Positions 23,094 through 33,300 of a stretch of 64,000 bases of DNA are shown piece by piece. Under the pieces are notes generated by a model that saw only the letters and a list, made by a program, of their open reading frames with translations, ran no database searches and was not told where the DNA came from. Position numbers and translations under genes: made by a program. Origin of the DNA: Rhizophagus irregularis (lineage: Eukaryota > Glomeromycota > Glomeromycetes > Glomerales > Glomeraceae); assembly GCF_026210795.1 (NCBI RefSeq), contig NC_089430.1, positions 3,720,001 through 3,784,000 on the forward strand, read 5' to 3'. How positions within the stretch are numbered: the first letter of the stretch is position 1; every line of letters starts with the position of its first letter.

Positions 23094-24591
23094 ATGGATC
23101 TTCAGTACCGACAAAAATCAATAATTATATTACTTTTTATATTAGAAGCTATTATAAAAAATAAAAATATACAAATGCAAAGATCTGATCATCTTTTAAC
23201 TGTCCTTACCATAACAAATATAATTTTATCAACAGTTTATTTTCCATCCAGTATAAGATTGCAACATCAGCCAAGACCTAAAACTAAAGGGTTCTGGACA
23301 GATGTTTTCCCATACTTAGTAGATGGAGAAGGTTATAATTCTTTTAAGCATTACTTTCGTATAACTCTTACTACTTTTTGTGCTATTGTAACTCAATTAG
23401 AAACCCACCAAGCTTTTACTTTAGATGTCTCTAATGCAACACCTCCGTATTTGAAAGCAAATTGCCATTCAGATAATTAATGGCAATTAAGCAAATTGGA
23501 TTTGGAACAAGAAATGTTGTTAGAATAAACACTTGGAATAAATTAAGGATCTGTAAGTAATTTTACTGATCGATTTTTAGAAGCACTATTAGATTTAGAA
23601 TAAGGACGAATTGCATGGCCATGAGAATCACATTTAGCAATAGTAATATCCGTGAAAATCATATTTATATATATCCTATCACATGATTTTACGATTATGT
23701 AAATTTTTAATTTTATAAATTTTATTAATTTTGCCAATTTTTACTCTAATTTCCTTATTTATACTTTTACCTAACCCATAAACCAAATATCCTGATTTCT
23801 GCCCCTCAAGAATTTGAATATGAGGAAACTGGTCTAGGGCATCGCAAACTGCCTAATGTTATTGGTGCAATGGATAGAGTACATATACCTATTCATGAAC
23901 CTTCTGAGAATGGTGCCTGTTATGTTAATCGCAAAAGTTTTCACTCTATCAACCTTCTTGGAGTTGTTGATCATCAGGGACGCTTTACTTATATACATGC
24001 TGGTGAAGCAGGTTAGTAGACATTTATTATTATTTATTTATTTATTTTTATTTATTTTAATAATTAATTTATTATTATTTACTATTATCATAAAAAGTGT
24101 ACATGATGCCAGAGTGTTTTATCGTTCTTCACTTTATCATGAAATTTTGTTGCATCCCGAACAATGAGTTCCAGGTGGTTTTTACATTATTGCAGATGCA
24201 GCATATCCTCTCCGTACATATTTAATGAAAGCATTTCCTAATTATTATATGCTATCTGCTCAAGAACGTCACTTTAATAAAGTTCTTTAATCTTTCTTTA
24301 ATGCGAATGGTTGTTGAGCAGGCATTTGGACATTTAAAGGAACGATGGAGAATTTTATTGAAAGAAATTTATTGTACAAATATAGAACGGATTGTTAAAA
24401 TAATACATGCATGCTGTATTTTACATAATATTTGTATTGATATGGGAGATTTATTATCTTCAGAAAATGTTAATAGAGAAATGGATGATGATATAAATAG
24501 TAATAATGAGTATGAAGCAGAAAATGAAGAAATCGAAGAGATGGCGGGTACTCAGAAGAGAGAATATTTAGCAGATCTTATAATTAATTAA
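23094..24591 (+). pseudogene. HARBI1-like DDE nuclease (Harbinger transposase), broken
   Basis: An N-terminal piece at 23094-23480. The catalytic region restarts near 23820 with NVIGAMDRVHIPI (first Asp) and LLGVVDHQGRFTYIHAG. After a frame break it continues with SVHDARVFYRSSLYHE and FYIIADAAYPLRTYLM. A last intact piece at 24301-24591 has VVEQAFGHLKERWRIL with the C-terminal catalytic Glu. Motif order matches DDE_Tnp_4 Harbinger nucleases. In-frame stops and frameshifts separate the pieces (near 23480, 24165 and 24290). Confidence 0.85.
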
Positions 24592-24929
24592 TCATTATTA
24601 AACCTTACAAAGCTTCATTAATTACAATAAAATTATTTGCATATACATTATTAACTGCTCATAATTAAAATTTCATTAGAAACATTTTAAATAGTTCCAT
24701 TTGTTCATTATGCTGCTTTTGCTGAACTTCAGAAGCATGAATATATTGTTCTTTCATAATTTCAGCGATAGTATCAGTCTGTTCTTTAATAAGAGTTCGA
24801 ATCTCTTCTATATTTGTTTTTTTTTCTTCAGAACGTGCTTTTTTTTGTTGTCTAAAGTCATTCTATATGATATGAATAATGGTTTGATTAGATATTAGAA
24901 AAAAAATAAAAAAATAAATATTAAAACGT

Positions 24930-25678
24930 CATTGACCTCTTTGACTTGTTCTTCAGCATTCTCTTGTTCTTTACGCTTAATCCCATAAATTGAGTCACTT
25001 GTAATTGGTGCAACTATACTCAGATCTTTTCTTAAAAAGCTATCCATATCCTTAAAAAACTCCCAGTCATTTTGAATAGCTTCGCCACCAGTGCTTTCAA
25101 TTTTATTGGAATTTTTGGAGAAGTGCATCCCACTTCTGTTGAACTGATGTCTTTGTACGTTCCTTTAAAGTTGGATTTGCCATATCTGACTTTTGGATGT
25201 TAGTAATAATTTATCCCAGATTCGGCCCTTTTCTCTTGGATCTTTGACTTGTTGCAATGCTTGCCATTGCATTCTAACTTCTTCAATAAGCATTCGAGTT
25301 TCTGATGTTGTCCATCTGTTTGTTGATTGAAGTTAATAAATGTAGAAGTTGATTGGATAGGACTTTGATTATTTATGGCTACAGAATTAAAAGGTGATTG
25401 ATTTTCTTGATTATGAGTTACATGATGAGTAATAAGAGAAGGTTGAGAAGGTTGCAAGGTTATCTATAAAAAGAATTTCAAGTTTATTATCTTTCATATA
25501 GTATAATTATAAAAGAATAAATATTTACCGGATATCTTGTTGTATCATTTAAAGGGTCCATATATACTGGATATCTTATTTCATTTGGCGTCAAAGGATC
25601 TATATGATTTATTGTTTCATTTTCAGCAAAAGGTCGTGTAGTGGAATTTTGATGTTGTTGTAAGGATAAATTATTCAT
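24930..25678 (-). pseudogene. Myb/SANT-like DNA-binding protein of the Harbinger element, broken
   Basis: Minus-strand relic starting at ATG 25678 (MNNLSLQQHQN), broken by frame changes at about 25490, 25260 and 25140. Around 25280-25150 it encodes a trihelix/SANT-like stretch (LIEEVRMQWQAL, DPREKGRIWDKLL) and then a Gly-Gly and acidic/aromatic region (STGGEAIQNDWEFFKDMDSF). Harbinger elements normally carry such a protein to help the nuclease bind the ends. Its position inside the element supports the call. Confidence 0.7.
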
Positions 25679-26275
25679 TATGTTGTTAAAAGGAGAGAAA
25701 TGAGTGGTTGGAACAAAATTTTTAAAAGTTGTTTTAGTTCTCTTTTTGGATGCATAATAAAACTCAATAAAAAAAGTAAGAGATTGTTCAAGTGTCGATC
25801 ACCATGTTTATTCCAATTTATTTCAATTGACCGTGATACTTGAGCATCACTTCAATCACTGGCCAATCACATTGAGGGAGGCGCTTGAGAACGGCCTATG
25901 TGTAGTTTTTTTTGTGAAACTCTTCATTTGCATTAAACATATTTTCAAAAAGAGATCTACAGATGTGTGGCCAATATCTAATTCTTTAGATGCATATTGA
26001 CATACTTTTAAGCTACGTTGTTCTTTAATTACTGCGACATTTGGAAAAAAGTCTCAATTTTTTACTGTGCGAATTGTTCTGTTTCTTCCATATGAGTATT
26101 GGATATTGGTTAACGCAAATACTTTTCACGCTTCATCTTCATTCCATCCTGATACATTATAAATGTTCGCAAAACCAGTCTCGGACGTATTAGGATATTC
26201 CTGAAATTCTAAGTAATAAGAAGATGTTAAATTCTTTCCAAATTTAGCAATATTTTGAACAGGCCACTATTAAAA

Positions 26276-26950
26276 CAACATAAATTAATAGTACAAAAAT
26301 ATATCAATGATAACGAAAATAAATACTAATTTTAGTATTAATAAACGTTTTTTGTCCTATTTTAGTATATATATAAACAAATATATCAAGGATAAATGCT
26401 ATAATTGGAAATATCGGTATTTGCCGACACTAATGACTACAAATATCTATTACACCTTTTCTAACACTTCTTCAACAAGCTCTTCGTTGATTATTACAGG
26501 ATCTTCTGCCATTTTAGATTTATGTTTTACAAGTCTTTCAGACGTTGTTTCTTTATAAAAAAAAAAATTATTTTTTATTAAAATTGATTGGCGATTGGTC
26601 ATTTCTTTGAATTATAATTACACAAATGATCAAGTCATGTGGTATTTAGTGGTAAGGTTGTACTTGTACGAATCAAATAATCATTCGTTTATCATTTTAC
26701 AAAAATAAAGTTTTTGTGATGTAAAAGATTGCAGATTGCAGTTTTATTTATGCTTTTTTAATTCTAAATTATACAATTCTAAAAGGTTTTAATAATTAAG
26801 ATTACAATATTGCATATTTATCATGTGTTTCCTGAATAATAATTATTAAACAATACAGACATACAGTATATTCGAATTATATTGTAATCGATCAGCTTCT
26901 TCTTGTATATTGCAAATTATAATGTCTTTTTAAGCAATGAAGTGATTGAA
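26276..26950. other. spacer
   Basis: AT-rich; the 83-codon plus-strand open frame at 26307-26558 lacks recognisable features and is probably chance. Confidence 0.5.
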
Positions 26951-28327
26951 TTATTTATTCTTTCTCAACTTCTTACTCAACTTCTTATTCAACTTCTTTC
27001 TTGCTTTTTCTTCTTTTGAAGCCATAATATTAGCCTTAGCCTCCAAAAGCATCTTCTCAAACCCTATCTCCTCCATGTGATTTTTGAATTCTTCATCCAA
27101 ACGACGTTCTTCTTCATTTACGGGTACCCTCTCATGAGTGTCTTCGATGACATAACACAACTTATCCGGATGTATTAGATAATTCTTGACTCCTTCTTCC
27201 AAGTCGGATCCCATATATATCAAACTATTCTCCATGTCATTCCACATATGCAAACATTTATCTTCATTTAAAAACCACATTACATATTCAGAACGGTCTA
27301 GATATAAAGGAAAAATTTCAGCGATTCCAAAGGTTTTAGCAAGACGTTCTCTAAAACTCGCATTAAGAAACCGCTGATTCTTTCGTTCCGTGAAGGCGTG
27401 AAGTTCATCCTTCAGTTGATCAAGAAGGTGACACGGGACATCTTGCAATTTAGGCAGGGATACTTCGCCGTTCCATCTGCTACGTCTATTGTGAGAGTCC
27501 GAATTGGAGTGTTGGGCCTTACTTGACTCAAGTGAGTCCATGCGTTCATTTCTGAACAATTGGCATGGTCCCAACGCTCTCGCCTTGCCATCACTTCCAG
27601 ATCCTGATTTCGTGGAAGGATATGTAAAGGGAAATTGGCCAGATCGGTACTCTGCCGAGACTTGACCATGTGTTTTCTGGGATTGCGTCTTCCCGCTATT
27701 GATGCTCCGAATGATACTGCGATTATCTGTTTGTGATTGACTTTCCAAGAGACATTTACAGATGTCGGGCACATCTCCCCCTGGTTTATAGGTTGTAGGA
27801 TGTTTATCCAATTTGTGATCTGGTTTAGGTGTTTGCGTAAAAACACCTTTGGCTTCATAAACTTTTTCGTTCTGCGCTTCCTTGTCTTCCTTTTGCTTGG
27901 AAGAGAATTCTTCGTAGATAGATAAAGTAAAAAGTCCCACACCGTAGTTAATGTTATCATCATAGACCCGAGTGTTCTTATCACTGAAATCGGGATTTGA
28001 TTGCGATCTACGGAGTAGATTGCGTTGTTGATTCTGATGTAGATCATCAAAGAGTATAAACGTTAATGCATGACTTTTTATAAGAAATAAACCCTTTGAG
28101 AAGTACCTGAAATGAAGAAAAAACGTATTGTAGAGATGCAGTTCTCCGCAATTTTGAGCCATTAAAAATATTTCTCTGCAAATCTAAAAAAAAATAATAT
28201 TTGTAAAGAAGCTTTTATTCATAAATTAGTAAACAAAAAAAAAGCTCTAAGACTTACTTCGTTCACCATCCATCTCTGTTTGAGACGAGGGTAGGGCATT
28301 GCAAGTGGGAAAAGTAGAGTTACTCAT
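26951..28327 (-). CDS. orphan protein, 409 aa, Ser- and Lys-rich
   Basis: Three-exon model: 28327-28258, 28183-28107 and 28033-26951. It replaces a single-exon reading starting at 28162; the model keeps frame across both GT-AG introns and adds a start MSNSTFPTCNALPSSQTEMD. I do not recognise the family. Visible features: two RRxS-type phosphosite-like motifs near the N-terminus (LRRTASLQ, LRRSQSNPDF); a polar, disordered, Ser/Gln/Lys-rich middle; a folded-looking segment (about residues 245-370) with FGIAEIFPLYLDRSEYVMWF and CLHMWNDMENSLIYMG; and a long basic helix ending in repeated KKL units. The last might be a nucleolar or nucleic-acid-binding tail (inference). Function unknown. Confidence 0.6.
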
Positions 28328-28520
28328 ATTGATCATATAAGTATTTAAAAATTTTTTTATTAATCACTTAATCACTCGATCACTTAAAAAAATATAATTA
28401 ATCAGTTTCAAAAAGAAATGATTAATATGAAAAATTCTCATGAGAAAAACCGTTGATCTATATAGTCATCTATATATGGGGTCGTGTCACTATGTGATCA
28501 TTGAAATGTGTACCAGGTTA

Positions 28521-29432
28521 ATGGCGCAGGCGCAGCGCCACAGCTCTGCTCTGTGTTTTGATGCGATATAAATAAATATTTTTTTCTCGCGTCAATATTT
28601 TTTGGAAACCTTGGAAACTTATATTATATAATATATTATATGAATACTGTCTTTTCCTTTTTTTATTATTTTTATCACATATATTATAAACAATAAATTA
28701 TTAATATTTTACGTTTCTTTGAAATTTTTTTTTAGTATTTATACAGTATTTTTTTTTTTTTTTTTTATGGTCGGACAAAGTAAAAATAAATCCTAATACG
28801 CATTATCATACTTTTAAAGTTTTATATATATTAATTTTATATATTTTGACGTTTTTTGTATAAATAGCACAAACTTGTATATTTTTAGTTAGGTATATGT
28901 TACTTTAATAATTATAAAGTCTGTATTGTTTACAGTATTATCAATAAAAATATAATAAAACTATTTAAAACTTAAAAAATTTATTTTATTCCTATTAAGT
29001 CTTTCGCGAAAAAATTCAAAATGTTACACATGATTAACCAATCAAAATTTAGACACCACACTATATATCACGTGCCCGAACTTTTTTGTTGGTTACGCTG
29101 GAGACATTATACTCCCTATCCTTTCTCACGCGCTCTCTCACAAGTAGAAGTAGAACGACCTAGCCAAATTGATAGAGTTTCAAGACTTATTTACATTTGT
29201 TTATATTATATATAATTACTAAATTTATAATTACAATTGTTTTACTATACGAAAAAAAACCAATTACACGTAGTCAACAAATATGAAAATACTATATAAT
29301 ATTTTGATCGTTATGATAAAATTATTAATTTTAGCCTCGAAAACATAAACTGAAAAATGGAGTATAATGTTTGTGACACAGTTCCAATATTATATCACGT
29401 GACATGTGGCTGTGGCGCTGCGCCTGCGCCAT
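28521..29432. mobile_element. MITE with perfect 23-bp ends and TTA target duplication, 912 bp
   Basis: The left end ATGGCGCAGGCGCAGCGCCA... (28521-28543) and the right end (29410-29432) are exact reverse complements over 23 bp. TTA directly flanks both sides (28518-28520 and 29433-29435). The ends are strikingly GC-rich in otherwise AT-rich DNA and are internally palindromic (GGCGCnGGCGCnGCGCC-like). The interior has no convincing gene; a 64-codon frame at 29021-29215 lacks family features. TTA duplications are typical of PIF/Harbinger (Tourist-like) MITEs. The ends differ from the Harbinger copy at 22902, so it belongs to a different subfamily. The exact ends suggest recent insertion. Confidence 0.88.
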
Positions 29433-29441
29433 TTACCCTTC

Positions 29442-29742
29442 CTTCACTGAGAAATTCATATTCGATGACGAACATCCGGAAAAAATAATGCGCAATACGC
29501 CAATACCTTGGTGATGATATTTTTGGTATATATATATTTTTTCGGTTATGCTGTGCATTTGCAATGAAATGACATCTTGGTTTACAAATTTTTTCGCCAG
29601 GATTCCCAAGGACCTTATTAAAATCAAGAAGGGCAAACAACATAAATTTTCGACGGAACTTTATTATTTCTGATACTGCATGTGTATAAGTACGCCTAGT
29701 GGCCATTTTTATTTTACCCAGGATAATCGATGATTGAGACAA
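29442..29742 (-). CDS. uncertain short open frame
   Basis: About 100 codons from ATG 29742 (or 29706, MATRRTYTHAVSEIIKF). It is open until it runs into the MITE end, where the frame continues as low-meaning sequence to 29395. Base composition is somewhat coding-like (a basic start and KVLGNPGEKICKPRCHF). There is no family match and no natural stop before the MITE. It may be a small gene truncated by the insertion, or chance. Confidence 0.25.
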
Positions 29743-29949
29743 ATGAAACCAGATGTTAGTGTTGGGGGTAGTTTAGACTAACGAAAAAATGGCGTGCATC
29801 AGTATAGAAACACCATTTCAATCTACATAGGCAAGAATTATATTTGTTTGCATGCTCAATTGCTCATGATTTCTAGTATGTATACAATGTGATATCAGAG
29901 ATATTTTTATTCAATTTTTTGTGTAATTCTGGATAGTAGAAAAAAAAAT

Positions 29950-30495
29950 AATAGTGAGCATATAAAATTTTGAGTTTATTAAATGAGACGATGATGATTT
30001 GGAATGACTATGTTTGGACCTGATCGTATAAGAACGATACTTTTGCTTCTTAACTAGATCAAAATATGCATGATTATGTATGACAAAGATGTTCTTTTCT
30101 TGACCTGCAAAAAAACATTAACGTGTTGTTATTTTTCTTATTTTCATAATTTTTCATTATCATTAATGATTAATTTTTTTTTTATTTTAATATTTAGTTT
30201 TATGCTAGTATTTATTACCTAATTAATGTATTTCTCTTAAATGTAATCTATTTATCGGCTATCTTTTGTAAATAAAATAAAATTATTTTAATTTTATCAA
30301 TATTGTAGAAATAAAAAAGTATTGACCATGCTCGCAACTCGCAAAAGACAGATTGCACGCTATTTTTGTTAAATATAAATAAAAAATAAAATATTTCTTT
30401 TTTGTTTATCACATATCGCGTTTCAGTTCAAGAAAGGAACATTTTTGTCATACATAATCATGCATATTTTGACTGGGTCAAGAAAGTAATACGAG
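29950..30495. repeat. inverted pair of related coding fragments
   Basis: The arms 30035-30106 and 30426-30495 are inverted and near-identical over a 45-bp core (30059-30103 against 30428-30472, two mismatches). Both read as protein away from the centre. The minus strand gives QEKNIFVIHNHAYFDLVKK, then a Ser/Lys/His-rich run to a stop near 29950. The plus strand gives QERNIFVIHNHAYFDWVKK. Each is preceded by a splice-acceptor-like TTGCAG or TTTCAG. The 320-bp centre is non-coding. This looks like an inverted duplication of a 3' exon; the parent family is unknown. Confidence 0.6.
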
Positions 30496-30499
30496 AAGG

Positions 30500-31309
30500 G
30501 TCAAGAAGGTAAATTTTGCCTACCAGATGTACAACAAGATGTGGAAGATAACTTCCATTTTGGAATATAACCGGAACGGATAACCCATTTAGAATTTTTG
30601 CCGAACTTGATGACTCAACACACGGGCTTAAGTTTAACCGAGATTGTAGAACTAATTCGTGGAAATATACTCATCTTTTGTTACTTCTACCACACCGAGG
30701 GTCGCGACAAATATTTCCAAAGGACTACTGCTGAACATGTAGATGCGAGCTGGATTATAGATATAGATTTTACTTTTTTTCTATTTTTGTTTCTTTTCAT
30801 TATTTCTTTATATAATTATATTGAATAGAGCTTATATGTTGGTATGTGTTAATAGCCGGGGACTACTTAGACTTTTAGCGCAACAGCTTTCTTTGCGTTT
30901 TCCCACTGTCCGTCCTATAGAAGATATGTATTTTTTGGCGGTTAATACGTGCTTACAATATAATGGGGCTACTTCCAACCTTACCACCTACCAGCATAAT
31001 AAATTAACGGACGTCCAAACAGCTTATCGGCCTGTTTCGTTTTTGAATATGTTGTGCGAACGGATCCTACAGTTTGGGTTTGGATGTTCACGAGGTTTAT
31101 TAGGTTTTGGGTGTTTGGGGAAGTTGTGGGGCGATCGGGTTCTTTTAATTCTTTGATTTACAGGATAAATTCAAAAAATATTTTTTCCGTGGTGCAGTAG
31201 GTCCTGTGGTAGAAAGAGAGGCGTTTTCTAAGAGAGATCGTTTCCTCTCTGAGCGTAATTTCCACCCGACAGTGCACACGTGGGGTATTCTTTATAATAT
31301 CGATGATTA
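30500..31309 (+). CDS. unresolved gene-like region, no family match
   Basis: A relatively GC-rich stretch with coding-like composition but no continuous frame. One frame reads 30530-30770 (LEFLPNLMTQHTGLSLTEIV, TEGRDKYFQRTTAEHVDASW) across one stop. Another runs 30827-31155 (LLRLLAQQLSLRFPTVRP, LTTYQHNKLTDVQTAYRPV). After an acceptor-like TTTACAG at 31157-31163 a third frame runs to TAA at 31309 (KYFFRGAVGPVVEREAFS, NFHPTVHTWGILYNIDD). It could be a spliced gene whose junctions I cannot fix, or a pseudogene. It follows the plus-strand copy of the duplicated fragment at 30426, so that copy may be its 5' exon. Confidence 0.35.
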
Positions 31310-31439
31310 ATAATGTTAGGATGTTAATAGTATAGTTGAATTATATTTATTATATTTGTAATTTTTGATACTTTTTTATTCTTAATAAATCATCGAATGT
31401 GCTGCGGTTTTTTAAAAAAAATTAATGGTAATTTAATGT

Positions 31440-31490
31440 AACACAAAATTTATCCAATTGATTGGTGGAAAGTTTATGACGTCACCAATA
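31440..31490 (+). promoter_or_regulatory. CRE palindrome and CCAAT boxes upstream of the Tra2 gene
   Basis: TGACGTCA, a perfect CRE/ATF-type 8-mer, lies at 31477-31484. Facing CCAAT boxes (CCAATTGATTGG, 31454-31465) lie just upstream. Both are about 230-260 bp before the SR-protein ATG at 31710. Core-promoter function is inference from motif identity and position. Confidence 0.5.
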
Positions 31491-31709
31491 CTTGGACGAT
31501 GATTTTATAACCTTGGAATCGCCTATTTACATACATGCAAGCTAACTTGAACCAAGTTCTACACTACCAATAAGTGTTAGTTTTTATATTTTATGTGTCC
31601 GTTTATTTTCATTATCTATTAAAAAATTTTTTGAATTTTATGAATCCTTTTAAAAAGGAAGATCCTGCCATTGTAAAAAAGAACCTTTATCTTGTCACAG
31701 AATACATCC

Positions 31710-32811
31710 ATGCAAGACGTTTTACCCTCAAACGGTGAACGCGGTCGTGAGCGTGGCCATTCTCGCTCGCGAGCCCCACGTTCACGTTCGCCACGTCTCC
31801 GATCTTATTCTCGCAGCAAATCACGCAGTCGTAGCCCGCGAAAATCGCGTTCTTCTCGCCGTCATAAGCGTCGCTCGTACTCTAAAACTTCTTCAAGTAA
31901 AAGTCGTTCGAGAAGTAGAGAGAGAAGAAGAAGGTGTTTATGCTAATAACTAAGTTTTTAATTACCTATAAATAAAAAAAGTTCTCTAAGTTAAGACTTT
32001 CTTATATCTAGAAGCCCTATTAGGAGCCGTGATAGAAGTCGTGATAGAAGCCGGGGAAGGAGGAGAGTGAGTAGAAGAGATGTAAGTTATAAATAAAACA
32101 AAGATTTTTATTTAAAAAAGGTCAAATACTTATTTCTAATTTTAATATGCATTTTGAAGGAACCTGATCCCAGCCATGTTCTAGGAGTTTTCAACCTTAG
32201 TCTTAGGACTACAGAAAAAGATTTACAAAATATATTTGAACGCTATGGAAGAGTTAATAATGTTACTATTGTTTATGATCATCGGGTATGATTTTGTCAT
32301 AAAATGTGTATTTTACAAAATGTATATTAAACTAACATTAATAATGCATAATAATTATAAAACGTTCCGTTAGAGTGATCGTTCTCGTGGATTTGGTTTT
32401 GTTTATATGAATTCAGTTGAAGAGGCAACCATAGCCAAGGACAAAACAAATGGCATGGTATGTAGATACGACCAAATTTTATTTATTTATTTTTTTAGCC
32501 GATGTAATTTTTATTATTAATTTACTTAGGAAGTCAATGGTAGAAATATGCGTGTCGATTATTCGTTAACTCAAAGACCGCATACACCTACTCCTGGAGA
32601 ATATATGGGAGATAGACCACGATACCGTAATTCCTATTCTTATCGCCGTACACCCTCATTCTCGCCACCACCACGTTATAGAAGAAGAAGTCCTACGCGT
32701 TCTAGAAGCCGTAGTTGGTCAAAAGATAGAAGAAAATCTCGAAGTCGCAGTTATTCAAGAAGAAGAAAATCGCATAGTCGTTCCAGAAGATCTCGAAGTT
32801 ATTCTCGTTGA
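31710..32811 (+). CDS. TRA2: Tra2-type SR splicing regulator (RS-RRM-RS)
   Basis: Five exons (31710-31933, 32012-32081, 32160-32285, 32374-32457, 32530-32811) encode 261 aa. The first ATG is 31710 ([16 protein letters not shown]). Architecture: an N-terminal RS domain (residues 10-97); one RRM (about 98-175) with RNP2 LGVFNLS and RNP1 RGFGFVYM; the Tra2-specific linker [12 protein letters not shown]; and a C-terminal RS domain. This RS1-RRM-linker-RS2 order is diagnostic for Transformer-2 proteins, which bind GAA-rich exonic enhancers and activate splicing in the nucleus. Four short phase-compatible introns fit the family reading without gaps. The stop is followed within 10 bases by a strong splice donor (see the 3' region). 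Confidence 0.93.
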
Positions 32812-33300
32812 ATTGGAGGTGAGTATTAAAAGATTTGATTTTTTGAAATTAAATATTAATAATTATACTTCAAATGCTTTTTCTATATTATAGGGATTTA
32901 TCAAGACAGATTTGACCTCTAAATTCATTTTTTCTTGCTTTAATTGAGGCTTATGTTGTGATAGATATTTTCTTTATTTTATTTTATTTTTTTTTTGTGT
33001 TTCAGGAAAGTAAACGATAGAGCAAGATCTTCGAAAAAGAAAAGCGATGAACCTTCTGAAGAATGATGATTAGCTTATCTCAAGTGCATTGATTATAGTA
33101 ACTCAAAAATGAAGTTTCGAGTATGGACTTTTCAAGCTATACGAGATGTCAATTCTTCCTTATAAAATAGGTGAAGGTCATGGCATTTGTTGTTTCATCT
33201 TTTTTTCTTTTTATTTCATTACTGTTATGTTGCTTGTTTCTGTTCTTTTCTTTTTTCCCTTTGATATATATTTTTTCAAAAGTAGGTATTGAATAAATTA
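32812..33300 (+). other. Tra2 3' region with additional splice signals
   Basis: GAG|GTGAGT at 32818/32819 is a strong donor 7 bases after the stop codon. Acceptor-like TATAG (ending 32893) and TTTCAG (ending 33005) follow. SR-protein genes often splice their 3' UTR to control their own level; that is family knowledge, and use of these sites here is inferred. Confidence 0.45.

Larger units (their letters stand above)
22902..25896. mobile_element. PIF/Harbinger DNA transposon, decayed, 2995 bp
   Basis: Terminal inverted repeats start GGCCGTTCTCAAG at both ends (22902-22927 and the complement of 25871-25896): 24 of 26 bases match. The 3-bp TAT flanks both ends (22899-22901 and 25897-25899), the duplication size expected for Harbinger. 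Two gene relics lie inside in convergent orientation: a HARBI1-like nuclease on the plus strand (23094-24591) and a Myb/SANT-like protein on the minus strand (about 24930-25678). This is the standard two-gene layout of the superfamily. Both genes carry stops and frameshifts, so the copy is not autonomous. Confidence 0.88.
22520..26275 (-). pseudogene. orphan-family gene split by a Harbinger insertion
   Basis: The 5' part reads on the minus strand from about 26275 to 25900, with stops, and contains FQEYPNTSETGFANIYNVSG, FPNVAVIKEQRSLKVCQYAS and KELDIGHTSVD. It breaks at the Harbinger right end. Reading resumes at 22898 beyond the left end with SLVHEYKW and CNIKPILGELIQ. A spliced exon follows (22717-22520; acceptor just upstream) with LILSKKKFIECENWKAG...NHQFLTIPNNIDLELLETIF. 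Removing the element and one TAT duplication makes the two halves contiguous in sense. The family looks like a Rhizophagus multicopy orphan; function unknown. Several stops and a missing N-terminus show it is not functional. Confidence 0.6.

Noticed and set aside
29021-29215. 64-codon frame inside the 912-bp MITE
   Set aside because: No transposase or other motif and no splice context; MITEs normally lack genes.
31180-31290. Apparent U3-snoRNA-like string (GAAAGAGAGG..CGTTTTCT....CTGAGCGT)
   Set aside because: Similar to the vertebrate U3 box B/C region at first sight, but there is no 5' box A domain, the C and D boxes are poor, and the same bases form an open protein frame to the TAA at 31309 after a good splice acceptor.
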